A DNA stretch of 47,279 nucleotides from Bacteroidia bacterium (GTDB lineage: Bacteria; Bacteroidota; Bacteroidia; Bacteroidales; Azobacteroidaceae), in contig BNWW01000010.1 in the NCBI GenBank assembly GCA_025999115.1, forward strand, positions 1 through 47,279, given 5' to 3'. A program made the position numbers and the translations under genes. Of this stretch, positions 1 through 8,805 are shown in pieces. A model generated the notes under the pieces. The model did not search any database, was not told the DNA's origin, and saw only the letters and a list, made by a program, of their open reading frames with translations. The first letter of the stretch is position 1, and every line of letters starts with the position of its first letter.

Positions 1-335
1 TTTGATCCGGAAACTATTGATGGTAGTTTTGGTCGAAAAGAATTTTACATAAGCTATTCTTTACGAGGAGATACTGTTTTGGAAGGCATTAAAAGGAAAG
101 AAAACGATTTTGCTTTCTGGATACAAGGTCAGGTACCTCTAAATTACAAACATATTGGATTGAAGGTATGGGCAGTACCCTGCATCTGTTTGCGCTTGTA
201 GAGGTGTTGAACTCGGTTGAATCGAAGGTATTGATTTCCTTTTCTCAAAACGGAGATGTATTGTGGTGTAATCCTAATTTCTCTGATTACGAAGTACATA
301 AAAATAAATACAAAATGGAAGGAATTAATTATTAA
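1..335 (+). pseudogene. 3' part of a frameshifted Bacteroidales hypothetical protein
   Basis: The gene enters from the left edge. Reading frame 1 is open to about position 198 and then stops at a TAG. From about position 153 frame 3 reads YWIEGMGSTLHLF and runs through SFSQNGDVLWCN to a TAA at 333-335. A YWIEGxGS stretch followed by a C-terminal WCN is, from memory, typical of a family of small secreted Bacteroidales proteins. The two frames therefore look like one gene broken by a one-base indel near 145-155. The N-terminus is outside the window and no function is known to me. Confidence 0.55.
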
Positions 336-346
336 ATAAATGTAAG

Positions 347-412
347 ATGAAAAAAAATCTAATCTTCGTAATCCTAATATATTACCTATCGTTTTTTGTG
401 TTCATCCCATAG
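347..412 (+). pseudogene. Signal-peptide stub cut off by a palindromic repeat
   Basis: An ATG 11 bases after the preceding stop opens a 21-codon frame that begins MKKNLIFVILIYYLSFFVF, a classic lysine-then-hydrophobic secretion signal. It ends at a TAG lying inside the palindromic repeat that starts at 403. I read this as the start of an exported protein or lipoprotein whose remainder was displaced by the repeat. The original product cannot be told. Confidence 0.4.
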
Positions 413-561
413 GGATGGTAGCTCGGTAGAAGATGTTTTGCCCTCCTCGATTTCTGCATCCCGTAAGGATGCAACTCTGCCAATTGGAAATATTGCATCC
501 CTACGGGATGCCGTAGATGGGGATGTTCACGTTTTCTACCGAGCTACTATCCCTAACGGGA
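403..561. repeat. Palindromic intergenic repeat built of GGGAT-type hairpins
   Basis: The outer arms 418-431 (GTAGCTCGGTAGAA) and 534-547 are perfect reverse complements. Each is flanked outside by a small palindrome: CATCCC-ATA-GGGATG at 403-417 and ATCCC-TAAC-GGGAT at the far end. Two more palindromes of the same kind (GCATCCCGTAAGGATGC at 456-472 and GCATCCCTACGGGATGC at 495-511) lie inside. The unit has no coding potential of its own, although it creates a chance open frame. Its structure resembles repeats dispersed between genes of gut Bacteroidetes. Only one copy is visible here, so dispersal is an inference. Confidence 0.7.
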
Positions 562-715
562 TAAAAATAGGTACAATATCCGGTAATCATATTAAAGGCA
601 GCAATTTATAAAAACATGGTATCTCTATAATCAAACAATTTTTGATCACAGATTTCTTACTGATGATATAGTAAGAATCAAAAATGTAACCATTGAGAAT
701 ATTGTAAGTTTAACA

Positions 716-1162
716 GTGAGTATAGAATCATGTAAGGAAACAACCATTTTATCTCTCATATTATTTGTTGTTGTTTTAGGATGCAATAAAGATAATAATA
801 TAAAAGAAACAGAGGATACAGACACTTTTTGTGAGTTGGAAAATCCGCTAACAGATAAAGAACTCATCTGGGAAATGAATGTTTTTCAAGGAAAGATAAA
901 AAGTGTTTCCAACCCATGCACAACCATTCCATGCCTTCCGGGAAGGATTTACGCCATCGAAGTTGAATCAAAATGTTGCATCGGATGTACAAGTGAAGAA
1001 AAAGAGGACTTCCAAGAGAATCCCCCAAGTGTATTTCCTTTGGATAATGCCACATGGATAGAATTATTAAAATTCGACTATGAAACAGTTGATGACAATC
1101 CTCTTCCTGTAGAAGCTCCTTATTCTGATTGCGGAAAGAGAGATCTTTTTTTATCATATTGA
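716..1162 (+). CDS. Putative lipoprotein, function unknown
   Basis: The 148-aa frame has a hydrophobic segment ending in a lipobox-like VVVLGC followed by NKDNN, so the mature protein would be lipid-anchored at the cysteine near residue 23 and face the periplasm or cell surface. The mature part has several cysteines (including a CC pair and CIGC) and no family I recognise. The GTG start is uncertain: the frame is open much further upstream, and an ATG at about 726 is in another frame by one base, so a small indel at the start is possible. It follows the palindromic repeat and has no obvious operon partner. Confidence 0.5.
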   Translation: MSIESCKETTILSLILFVVVLGCNKDNNIKETEDTDTFCELENPLTDKELIWEMNVFQGKIKSVSNPCTTIPCLPGRIYAIEVESKCCIGCTSEEKEDFQENPPSVFPLDNATWIELLKFDYETVDDNPLPVEAPYSDCGKRDLFLSY

Positions 1163-1357
1163 TACTATATCTTTGGGTAGTACCCAATGGAATTTTTTTT
1201 GTTTTTCATCAAAGAATGCTTTCATGCACTTTACAGCCTATTGGCGGACATGCCCGTCAAGGGGGCGGTGTCAGTGGCGTAGAAGTAGCCTTGTAGGATT
1301 TGCCCGGTAAGGTTTACGGCGCGCCTGTCTATCAAAGAAAATTTATTGCACTATTAG

Positions 1358-2131
1358 TTACCAACTTCCTCCTGCGCCACCACCGCCAAAACTTCCGCCA
1401 CCGCCGCCGCTAAATCCACCTCCAAAACTGCCACCGCCGGAAAATCCGCCGAATCCGCCGCTTCTGCCGGAAGGGAAAAGGATAGGTGTGCCGAAAGGCC
1501 GGCTGCTGCCGCCTTTGTTGTTGATGTCTTGATTGCCGTTGCTTCCCGAAGAAATGAGAAGGATAATAATGAGGATGACGAGAAAAACTAACCATGCCGG
1601 AGATGAATCGTCGTTTTCTTTGTTGGCTTGATATTCGCCGGAAAGATAGCCGATCATCCGGTCGATAGCAGCGTTTACACCGTCGTAATATCGGTTTTGC
1701 CGGAAATAGGGGATAATCGTTTCATCAATAATCCGGTTTAAAATAATATCGGGCAACGCACCTTCCAATCCATAACCTGAGGCGATGAAAATTTCGCCTT
1801 TTTCGCGTTCGGATTTAGGTTTGATTAAAATGACCGCGCCATTGTTTTTGTTTTTTTGACCGATTCCCCATTTTTCGCCCAATTCGACGGCAAATTGAGA
1901 TTTGTCGTAACCGTTAAACGAAGCGACCACCACCACATAAATCTGGGTAGAAGTCGTATCGTGATAATTTCGTAATTTGGCTTCCAACTGTGTATTTTCA
2001 TTGGATGAAAACAATCCCGCAAAATCATTGACCAATCGCGGCGGCGACACCGGATTCGGAATGTCTTGCGCTTGCACCGAACCGATTAACCAACAACTGA
2101 GTATGTAGAGGAGTAATTTTCTCATAATCAA
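1358..2131 (-). CDS. TPM-domain membrane protein with glycine-rich tail
   Basis: This 257-aa protein has an N-terminal signal peptide (cleavage near VQA-QD), then a TPM domain over roughly residues 30-165 (VNDFAGLFS, YVVVVASFNGYDKSQFAVELGEKW within the fold, a conserved NxGxxxLI-type core). A single transmembrane helix follows at about 180-195, then a low-complexity glycine/serine/phenylalanine tail (GGSFGGG repeats). This is the usual layout of YgcG-type TPM proteins, which are membrane-anchored with the TPM domain in the periplasm. TPM proteins commonly pair with LemA; their biochemical role is poorly defined, with envelope maintenance the usual suggestion. It is the last gene of a three-gene unit and abuts the preceding gene without a gap. 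Start could be Met1 or Met3. Confidence 0.85.
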   Translation of the reverse strand: MIMRKLLLYILSCWLIGSVQAQDIPNPVSPPRLVNDFAGLFSSNENTQLEAKLRNYHDTTSTQIYVVVVASFNGYDKSQFAVELGEKWGIGQKNKNNGAVILIKPKSEREKGEIFIASGYGLEGALPDIILNRIIDETIIPYFRQNRYYDGVNAAIDRMIGYLSGEYQANKENDDSSPAWLVFLVILIIILLISSGSNGNQDINNKGGSSRPFGTPILFPSGRSGGFGGFSGGGSFGGGFSGGGGGSFGGGGAGGSW

Positions 2132-2551
2132 TCAACTAAAAGAGATGTCATCGGGCAATTCATTGATGTCGTCCGACTGATACGGAAAATATTGTTTCAG
2201 CAATAAACCTACTTGTTCGATGCCTTTATAAAGTCCTTCCGTCAGAGCATTGTTCCGAAAATGCGAACGCATCAAATTGAGCGTATTATCCCAAAAATCG
2301 CTTGGAACCACCGCATCAATGCCCGTATCGCCCAAAATCGCTACTTTTTTGTCTTTGATAGCTACAAAGATCAAGGTGCCGTTGCGGTGTGCCGTTTGAT
2401 CCATCTTCAACCGGTTGAAATGATCTACCGCACTCTCCATCACATTGTTTTTGCAATGTTGAGCGATGTGTACACGAATTTCGCCCGAAGTCATTGTTTC
2501 GGCTTCGCGAATGGCGGCTGCCACTTGTTTTTGTTCCGATGCGGATAACAT
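2132..2551 (-). CDS. Short cytosolic-type TPM-domain protein
   Basis: The 139-aa protein is almost entirely a TPM domain with no signal peptide or membrane helix. It has the family-typical opening (SGEIRVHI), a middle with a charged helix, and the core TLIFVAIKDKKVAILGD. It overlaps the end of lemA by one base and abuts the longer TPM gene, so the three are co-transcribed and probably translationally coupled. In Bacteroidetes a soluble-looking and a membrane-anchored TPM protein are often encoded side by side after lemA. Molecular function remains unknown; a role with LemA at the membrane is inferred from the arrangement only. Confidence 0.85.
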   Translation of the reverse strand: MLSASEQKQVAAAIREAETMTSGEIRVHIAQHCKNNVMESAVDHFNRLKMDQTAHRNGTLIFVAIKDKKVAILGDTGIDAVVPSDFWDNTLNLMRSHFRNNALTEGLYKGIEQVGLLLKQYFPYQSDDINELPDDISFS

Positions 2552-3129
2552 TAAAATTCTACTTTCGGCGCTTCGTCAGCTCCTTCTTTGGCTTCAAAAT
2601 AGGCTTTCTTCTCAAATCCGAACCAACCGGCGTAAATAAGGCGCGGGAATTGGCGGATGTAGGTGTTGTAATCCTGAACGGTCGTATTAAACTTGTTGCG
2701 TTCCACAGCAATCCGGTTTTCCGTACCTTCCAATTGCGCTTGCAAATCGCGGAAATTCTGATCGGCTTTCAGTTCAGGATAATTTTCAGAAATGGCGATC
2801 AGCCGTCCTAATGCCGAACCGACGGCGCCTTGTGCGTCTTGAAATTCTTTTAATTTTTCGGAAGTTAAATTATTCGGGTCGACGGTAATTTGGGTGGCTT
2901 TGCTACGAGCTTCGGTAACTGATTGTAAAGTTTGCGCTTCATGTGAGGCGTATCCTTTGACGGTATTGACCAAATTCGGAATCAAATCGGCGCGGCGTTG
3001 ATACACATTTTCGACTTGTCCCCATTGAGAAGCGACGGCTTCTTGCTTGGAAACCATTGAGTTATAAGAACAACTGGAAAAAAAGATTGCGCAACAAGCG
3101 GAAAGGAATAGAAATTTTACGGTTTTCAT
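2551..3129 (-). CDS. lemA: LemA family protein
   Basis: The 192-aa product has an N-terminal lipoprotein-like signal (SACCAIFFSSCSYN) and the LemA core: VENVYQRRADLIPNLVNTVKGY, then a long helical stretch, then SENYPELKADQNFRDLQAQLEGTENRI-type sequence and a final NTYIRQFP segment. The YPxLKAxxxFxxLQxxLxGTENRI motif is diagnostic for the family. LemA proteins are membrane-associated four-helix proteins exposed to the periplasm, with an unclear role in envelope physiology. It leads the lemA-TPM-TPM operon and a good promoter lies just upstream at 3163-3194. Confidence 0.93.
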   Translation of the reverse strand: MKTVKFLFLSACCAIFFSSCSYNSMVSKQEAVASQWGQVENVYQRRADLIPNLVNTVKGYASHEAQTLQSVTEARSKATQITVDPNNLTSEKLKEFQDAQGAVGSALGRLIAISENYPELKADQNFRDLQAQLEGTENRIAVERNKFNTTVQDYNTYIRQFPRLIYAGWFGFEKKAYFEAKEGADEAPKVEF

Positions 3130-3162
3130 TTATTTTAAAATTTAGAGATCAAGTTTCAGATG

Positions 3163-3194
3163 CAAAGATAGATTGTATTTTTGAAACGCGCAAG
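3163..3194 (-). promoter_or_regulatory. Promoter of the lemA operon
   Basis: On the minus strand TATCTTTG (3163-3170) matches the Bacteroidetes -7 consensus TAnnTTTG exactly. A CTTG (3191-3194) lies 20 bases upstream of it in the -33 position. The element is about 34 bases before the lemA ATG. Confidence 0.6.
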
Positions 3195-3222
3195 TGTTTT
3201 TGATACTCAAATTCAATATTAG

Positions 3223-3423
3223 GTACAGGAGCCGATAGAAACCGAACACGTGAGCCACGGGAAGTCCTCAACAAAATATAAAATGATTATCCGCAAAGGA
3301 GTTGTTTGTCCATCGCCATCAAAAGCCAATAAATCCGCAACAAAGGTATTGTATAATATCTGTAAATTACTTATCAAAAACATGTGCCAAAACATTGTTG
3401 TACAGCTACCAGATGGGGGTTAG
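3223..3423 (+). other. Unassigned open stretch in the lemA-tRNA gap
   Basis: Of the 370 bases between lemA and tRNA-Gly, this stretch stays open for 66 codons after a TAG at 3220 and has a protein-like composition (for example PIETEHVSHGKSSTK and NMCQNIVVQLPDGG). The first ATG is at 3283, giving a possible 46-aa product. I do not recognise it. It could be the remnant of a larger gene such as a transposase, or chance. The rest of the gap holds only the lemA promoter and the tRNA terminator. Confidence 0.25.
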
Positions 3424-3431
3424 ACACAAAA

Positions 3432-3464
3432 AACACGTTCCAAGTTGTTGTATTGAAACGTGTT
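3432..3464 (-). terminator. Terminator downstream of tRNA-Gly
   Basis: The arms AACACGTT (3432-3439) and AACGTGTT (3457-3464) form a perfect 8-bp stem. Read on the minus strand the stem is followed directly by a run of six T, the form of a Rho-independent terminator. It sits about 40 bases beyond the tRNA 3' end. Confidence 0.6.
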
Positions 3465-3500
3465 GTCTTGTTTTGTCTTTAAGTTGCCTTTTTAGATTAG

Positions 3501-3573
3501 AGCGAAAAACGGGGCTCGAACCCGCGACCCCGACCTTGGGAAGGTCGTGCTCTACCAACTGAGCTACTTTCGC
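3501..3573 (-). tRNA. tRNA-Gly (anticodon CCC)
   Basis: On the minus strand the sequence folds as a 73-base tRNA. The acceptor is GCGAAAG paired with TTTTCGC (one G-U). The D arm is GCTC/GAGC with AGTTGGTA in the loop. The anticodon stem CGACC/GGTCG encloses TTCCCAA, which puts CCC at positions 34-36. The T arm is GCGGG-TTCGAGC-CCCGT. The discriminator base is U, as usual for glycine tRNAs. CCA is not encoded. A promoter lies upstream and a terminator downstream, so it appears to be a single-gene transcript. Confidence 0.95.
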
Positions 3574-3587
3574 TTGAAATCAAGGTG

Positions 3588-3618
3588 CAAATGTAGTGAT
3601 TTTTTGGCAATTGCCAAA
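3588..3618 (-). promoter_or_regulatory. Promoter of tRNA-Gly
   Basis: On the minus strand TTTG (3615-3618) is followed after exactly 19 bases by TACATTTG (3588-3595), a full match to the Bacteroidetes sigma-ABfr consensus TTTG-N19-21-TAnnTTTG. It lies 14 bases before the mature tRNA 5' end. Confidence 0.75.
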
Positions 3619-3654
3619 TGCTGGGTTAATTCTTTTTTTACAAAAAATATTCAC

Positions 3655-3662
3655 TATCTTTG
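3655..3662 (+). promoter_or_regulatory. -7 element of the phoH promoter
   Basis: TATCTTTG matches TAnnTTTG. No TTTG is at -33, only a T-rich run. The box ends 18 bases before the ATG at 3681, which argues that this ATG, and not the in-frame TTG at 3660, is the true start of phoH. Confidence 0.55.
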
Positions 3663-3680
3663 CATATTTTTAAACCCAAT

Positions 3681-4616
3681 ATGATCGAACGAATCATTAT
3701 TTTAAACGGGGCAGACCCGGCTATCTTCTTTGGAATCAACAATATCAATATCCAATTGATTAAATCTTTGTTCCCAAAATTGCGCATTGTAGCCCGCGGC
3801 AACGTGATGAAAGTGATTGGCGACGAATTGGAATTAGTCGCATTTGAGGAAAAAATACGCGAAATGGAAGCGCATTGCCAAACCTACAACCTGCTGCCGG
3901 AAGAAGTCATTATCCGCATTGTCAAAGATCAACCGGAAGACCCGGTTGCAAAACAAGATAATTTGATTATTTACGGGATGAACGGCAAACCCATCTCGGC
4001 GCGTTCCGAAAATCAACAGCGCTTGGTAGAGGCTTTTGAAACCCACGATATGGTTTTTGCTATCGGACCGGCCGGTTCGGGAAAAACCTATACGGCCATT
4101 GCCTTGGCGGTTCGCGCATTGAAAAACAAGGAAGTGAAGAAAATTATATTGAGCCGGCCGGCGGTAGAAGCGGGCGAAAAACTCGGTTTTCTTCCGGGCG
4201 ATATGAAAGAAAAAATCGATCCGTATTTGCAACCTTTATACGATGCTTTGGAAGATATGATTCCGGTCGCCAAATTGAAAGAATACATCGAAAATAAAAT
4301 CATCCAAATAGCGCCTTTGGCTTTTATGCGCGGGCGAACGTTGAACGACGCCGTTATAATCTTGGATGAAGCGCAAAATACCACGACACAACAAATCAAA
4401 ATGTTTCTGACTCGTTTGGGCATGAATGCCAAAATGATTATTACCGGCGATATTACGCAAATCGACCTACCGCCTTCGCAACAATCGGGTTTGATTCATG
4501 CCTTGAAAATTCTGAAAAACGTGAAGGGAATCGCCCAAATCGAACTGGGAAAGGAAGATATTGTGCGGCATAAATTAGTGCAGCGCATTGTGGAGGCGTA
4601 TGAAAAACGGGAATAG
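3681..4616 (+). CDS. phoH: PhoH family ATPase
   Basis: The 311-aa protein has an N-terminal KH-like segment (about residues 20-70) and a PhoH P-loop domain. The Walker A is GPAGSGKTYTA near residue 132 and the Walker B is ILDEAQNTT near residue 230, followed by the SGL and ELGKEDIVRH motifs that end the family. Length is normal. PhoH proteins are cytoplasmic ATPases related to the helicase core and are thought to act in RNA metabolism. A TTG 21 bases upstream would add seven residues but falls in the promoter, so I take the ATG. From memory, phoH is often next to purC in Bacteroides; here purC is about 28 kb away on the other strand. Confidence 0.92.
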   Translation: MIERIIILNGADPAIFFGINNINIQLIKSLFPKLRIVARGNVMKVIGDELELVAFEEKIREMEAHCQTYNLLPEEVIIRIVKDQPEDPVAKQDNLIIYGMNGKPISARSENQQRLVEAFETHDMVFAIGPAGSGKTYTAIALAVRALKNKEVKKIILSRPAVEAGEKLGFLPGDMKEKIDPYLQPLYDALEDMIPVAKLKEYIENKIIQIAPLAFMRGRTLNDAVIILDEAQNTTTQQIKMFLTRLGMNAKMIITGDITQIDLPPSQQSGLIHALKILKNVKGIAQIELGKEDIVRHKLVQRIVEAYEKRE

Positions 4617-4675
4617 CGATGTCAATCCATTCCGAATTTGCTTAAAAATTACTATTTTTAGCCTATAATCATCCG

Positions 4676-4704
4676 TTGTTTTTAATATATAGTCATTTAC
4701 TTTG
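4676..4704 (+). promoter_or_regulatory. Possible promoter before the PUL
   Basis: TTG at 4676-4678 is followed after 18 bases by TTACTTTG, one mismatch from TAnnTTTG. It is 24 bases before the ATG of the phosphodiester glycosidase, the first gene of the carbohydrate locus. Confidence 0.35.
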
Positions 4705-4728
4705 CGGTCTATATAAATTAAAAAAACG

Positions 4729-6118
4729 ATGGAACATTTTGTGCCGGTACGACACTTTGTCGTTTTACTTTTGTTAACCTTTTACGAAAAAACGCTATGT
4801 AGACCCGCGTTACAATTTTAAAATTATCGCTCATTATTTGGAAGTGGATCTGACGAATCCTTATTTGCGCATTGAGGCGGTGGCTGCTAAAGATTCCGTT
4901 ACCGGTTCGATGGAGCGGATTTCGGATATGGCAAATCGCAAAAGCAAACCGGGTTATGAATACATTGCCGGAATCAATGCCGATTTTTTCGACATGGACA
5001 ACGGTACCGGCCGGCCTTACAACGGTTCTATCTACGAAAATCAAATCGGAACCAAACCGCCTGCCGGAGCGCATATCGTTTTTGCCGGAAAGCAACCGGT
5101 TATCGATAACGTGGAATTTTCCGGTTACGTAATTCACAAAGGGAAAAAATCGGTTTTCAGTACGGTTAATGACGTTAGAGGAGCGCATAAATTGGTTTTC
5201 TATAATCAATTAAATGGTACGCATACGCATACCGACACATCCGGAACGGAAGTCGAACTCCAATTGCAACCGGATGAAACATGGGGTTTTAACAAACCCA
5301 TTACCGCCCAAGTCGTGAAAATCGAACAATCAAAAGGTAATATGTTGATTCCGAAGGGAGAGGTCGTATTGTCGGGCAACGGACTTGGCGCCGCCGGTTT
5401 ATCTTCCATGACCGAAGGCGATGAAGTAACGCTCCATCTGGATTTGACTTTTGCCAAACATTCGTCATTTTCTATCGGAACGGATATTTCGTCGATGCTG
5501 GGAGCGCGGCACACACTGTGGAATTTAGATGGCTTGCCGTATGAAAATATTATCTTGTACAACGGTGTTGCATACGAAGTGGAAGCTGCCAATCATCCGC
5601 GCACGGGTGCCGGCTATTCCATCGACGGCAAAAAATTGATTTTCTGTGTGGCCGATGGTCGTTCTACAATTTCACAAGGTTGTTTTACCAAAGAATTAGC
5701 CGATATGCTGAAAAGTATGGGTGCATGGAACGGCTTGTGTTTCGATGGTGGCGGTTCGTCCGAAATGTGGATCAAACAGTTGGGTGGGGTAGTGAATGTG
5801 CCGAGCGACGGACATGAACGCGCCATTGGCAACGCCTTGTTTATTGTGGCGGACGACCGTCCCGATGCAATACCCGAAATTGCAACCGAACCGGAGATTC
5901 GGGTTTATCCCAATCCGGTAATCAATGAAGTGCATATTGAGAGCAACGTACCTATAAATAGTATTGAATTCTGTAACGCCACCGGCAAACGACTTCTTTC
6001 TGATACGACACACGGTCGGAAGCATATCGTTTCGCTCAACCGTTTTCCTCAAGGAATTTATATTTTGAAAATGGATACAGGAAACAAAATCATTATACGA
6101 AAATTAATAAAACATTGA
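4729..6118 (+). pseudogene. Secreted phosphodiester glycosidase (NAGPA domain), frameshifted
   Basis: The domain matches the phosphodiester glycosidase family (NAGPA/DUF2233), which cleaves sugar phosphodiesters such as those uncovering GlcNAc-1-P caps. Visible motifs are AGINADFFDM, the RTGAGYSIDGKKLIFCVADGR region and GGGSSEMW near the end of the domain. The last 80 residues form a T9SS type A sorting domain (IRVYPNPVINEVHIESN ... GIYILKM ... RKLIKH). The ATG at 4729 encodes a plausible signal peptide (MEHFVPVRHFVVLLLLTF), but the frame runs out at 4821 while the domain continues one frame over. Removing one A from the A6 run at 4787-4792 joins signal and domain. Without repair only a signal-less product from about 4838 would be made. 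It heads the PUL, 31 bases before susC. Confidence 0.75.
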
Positions 6119-6149
6119 TATATAAATTGTTAAATCTAATAAATAAAAA

Positions 6150-8805
6150 ATGAAACAAAAATTCTCAATTATTTTGTATTTGTTTTTGATGTTGTATTCC
6201 GGTGGTTTATATGCACAGAATACGAAACACGAAACACGGAAAATTAAAGGGACTGTGGTGGACTCTGCCGGCGAACCTTTGCCCGGTGTAAGTATCTCAT
6301 TACAAGGCACTAATTCGGGAACCGTAACCGACTTGGACGGTGATTTCAACTTATCTGTTATGAACGAAAAATCCAAATTGGTCTTTTCGTATTTGGGCTA
6401 TAAAAAGGTGGAAGAAATCGTTGGCGACCGTCTAATTCTTCATATTGTGATGACGGAAGATACTGAAACTTTGAACGAAGTGGTGGTTGTAGGTTATGGC
6501 ACACAGAAAAAAGTTTCGGTGGTGGCTGCCATCACTACCATTGAGCCGGGAAAATTGAAAACAGGCACTACCCGTTCGCTCAGCAATAATTTGGCCGGAA
6601 ATCTCAGCGGCGTAATCGGCGTGCAACGTTCGGGTGAACCGGGTTACGATAATTCCGATTTTTGGATTCGAGGCATCAGTACTTTCAGCGGAGGGAATAA
6701 TCCGATGGTGTTAATTGATGGGATCGAACGTTCATTGAACGATATTGATATTCAGGAAATAGAATCTTTTTCTATTTTGAAAGACGCTTCGGCAAGTGCG
6801 GTTTACGGTGTGCGTGGGGCAAACGGGGTGATTTTGATTACTACCAAACGTGGAAAAGTAGGAAAACCGGTAGTAAACGTAAAAGTGGAACACGCCATTA
6901 CCCAGCCCACCCAATTGCCGAAATTTTTAAATTCGGCCGATTATTTAAACTTGCTGAATGAAGTTCGGATGCAGGATGAAAGAGTGTATTATAAAGATCC
7001 GGCGGAAATCGAAAAATACCGTTCCGGCGCCGATCCCGAACTTTATCCCAATGTGAATTGGATCGAAGCCATCAGTAAACCTGCCGCCGACAATACTCGC
7101 GCCACTTTGGACGTCAATGGCGGATATGAAAAACTCCGCTATGCTTTTGTTGCCGCTTATTACCACGAAAACGGTATTTTAAGAAACGACCCTTCGTTGG
7201 AATGGGATTCTTCGATGAAAATTACCCGTTTCAATATGCGCTCCAATGTGGATGTGGATGTTTCTCCGACCACCTTGCTCCGTTTCAATATCGGCGGTTT
7301 CCTGCAAAACTATAATCGCCCGCCGCAAAACATTGATGCTGTGTTTAGCGACGCTTTCGCTACACCGCCATTTGTGCATCCCACCTCCTATTCCAATGGT
7401 ACGATTCCGAAAATGCCCGAAAGAGCGAATCCTTGGGCAACTGTAACCCAAACCGGTTTTGAACGATGGACACATGCTAAAATAGAATCGGTATTCACGT
7501 TGGAACAAGACTTGAAATTTATCCTGAACGGATTGAAATTGAAAGGTATATTTTCGTTCGATAATTATTCGGAGAGCGCAATAAAACTGACAACCGATCC
7601 TACTTATTATTCGATCCCTTCCGGTCGCAATCCTGAAACCGGCGAATTGGTAGGTCAAAAGATTGTACAGACAGGTTCAAGTTCTCTAACTCATGAAACG
7701 GCTGCCGAATACGGCAATAACAATACTTACCTGGAAGGTAGTTTGACTTACGATCAAACATTCGGCAAACATACTGTTAATATGTTGTTTCTCTACAATC
7801 AGAAGAATTACGACGACGGCAGCTATATTCCTTTCCGTAATCAAGGAATTGCCGGCAGGGCTTCCTATATTTTCGATGGAAAATATATCGGCGAATTTAA
7901 TTTCGGCTATAACGGCTCGGAAAACTTTGCTCCCGGAAAACGGTTCGGATTTTTCCCTTCCGTTGCTTTGGGATGGATTGCGACCGAAGAACCGTTCATG
8001 CAATCACTTACTTCTACCATTTCAAAATTGAAACTTCGTGCTTCTTACGGATTAGCGGGAAGAGACAATATCGGAAGAGACAATACCGGACGTCGCTTTG
8101 CTTATCTTAGTACAATTAATAAGGTAGATGGTTACGCTTGGGGACTCTCCGACGGCCGTCTTTATCGCGACGGATACAGGGAAGGCGATATAGGCATTCC
8201 CAATTTAACGTGGGAAACCGTGGCCAAAGCTAATGCCGGTATTGAAATCGAATTTTTGAAATCCTTGGAATTACAAGTGGATGTGTTTTACGAAAAATGC
8301 CGTGATATTTTTATGCAACGTCGTAATTATCCCGCTGCTGCCGGTTTGGTGCAAATGCCTTGGAGTAATTTCGGTAAAGTGAATAATAAAGGAGCGGAAG
8401 TGGGACATCCCGTCAATCAATTGTTCGGTTTGGAAGCCGACGGTTTATTTACCGAAGCCGATTTTGCCGATCTTACCACCGGCGAATTGAAAGCAGGTAT
8501 TCCGATGGACGGAAGAAAAGCCGAATCAAAACGTATTTTGGCCGCGTGCGCATTATGGTTTTAACGCCAATAACAATCAACCTTCAACATGGTGGTTGAA
8601 AGACATGAGTATGTGCCGTCTGAAAAATATGGAGCTGGGTTACCGGTTGCCCGATAAATGGATGAACAAAGTAGGTGTATCATTTGCCCGTGTTTATGCG
8701 CGGGGTACCAATTTACTCTGTTTCTCCGGTTTCAAATTGTGGGATCCCGAAGTGGGTATGCCTTACAATAACGGGATGCGTTATCCTATGATGCGTTCTT
8801 ATTCC
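6150..8805 (+). pseudogene. susC: SusC/RagA TonB-dependent outer-membrane transporter, internally deleted
   Basis: The N-terminus is complete: signal peptide (LYAQ), carboxypeptidase-regulatory-like domain (GTVVDSAGEPLPGVSISLQGT), TonB-box region, plug domain with LIDGIERSLNDIDIQEIESF and SILKDASASAVYGVRGANGV, then the barrel. Three breaks follow. Near 8400 NNKGAEV jumps to GHPVNQLFG, skipping a few dozen family residues in frame. Near 8508 AGIP jumps into RWTEEKPNQNVFWPR, which continues in another frame, so the first frame stops at 8562. Near 8803 the last barrel strand (YPMMRSYSV) runs straight into the SusD signal peptide. As it stands the barrel cannot close. SusC proteins import oligosaccharides with a SusD lid; this one is probably inactive unless the breaks are assembly errors. 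Confidence 0.85.

Noticed and set aside
396..611. 71-codon open frame
   Set aside because: It lies wholly within the palindromic repeat and its translation is made of the repeat hairpins, so it is a chance frame.
1163..1357. GC-rich intergenic stretch containing a GGCGCGCC palindrome
   Set aside because: No frame, promoter or repeat structure could be supported; it is simply a 195-base gap between convergent genes.
3432..3464. Terminator for the small plus-strand frame ending at 3423
   Set aside because: The immediate T-run follows the stem only on the minus strand, which fits the tRNA better.
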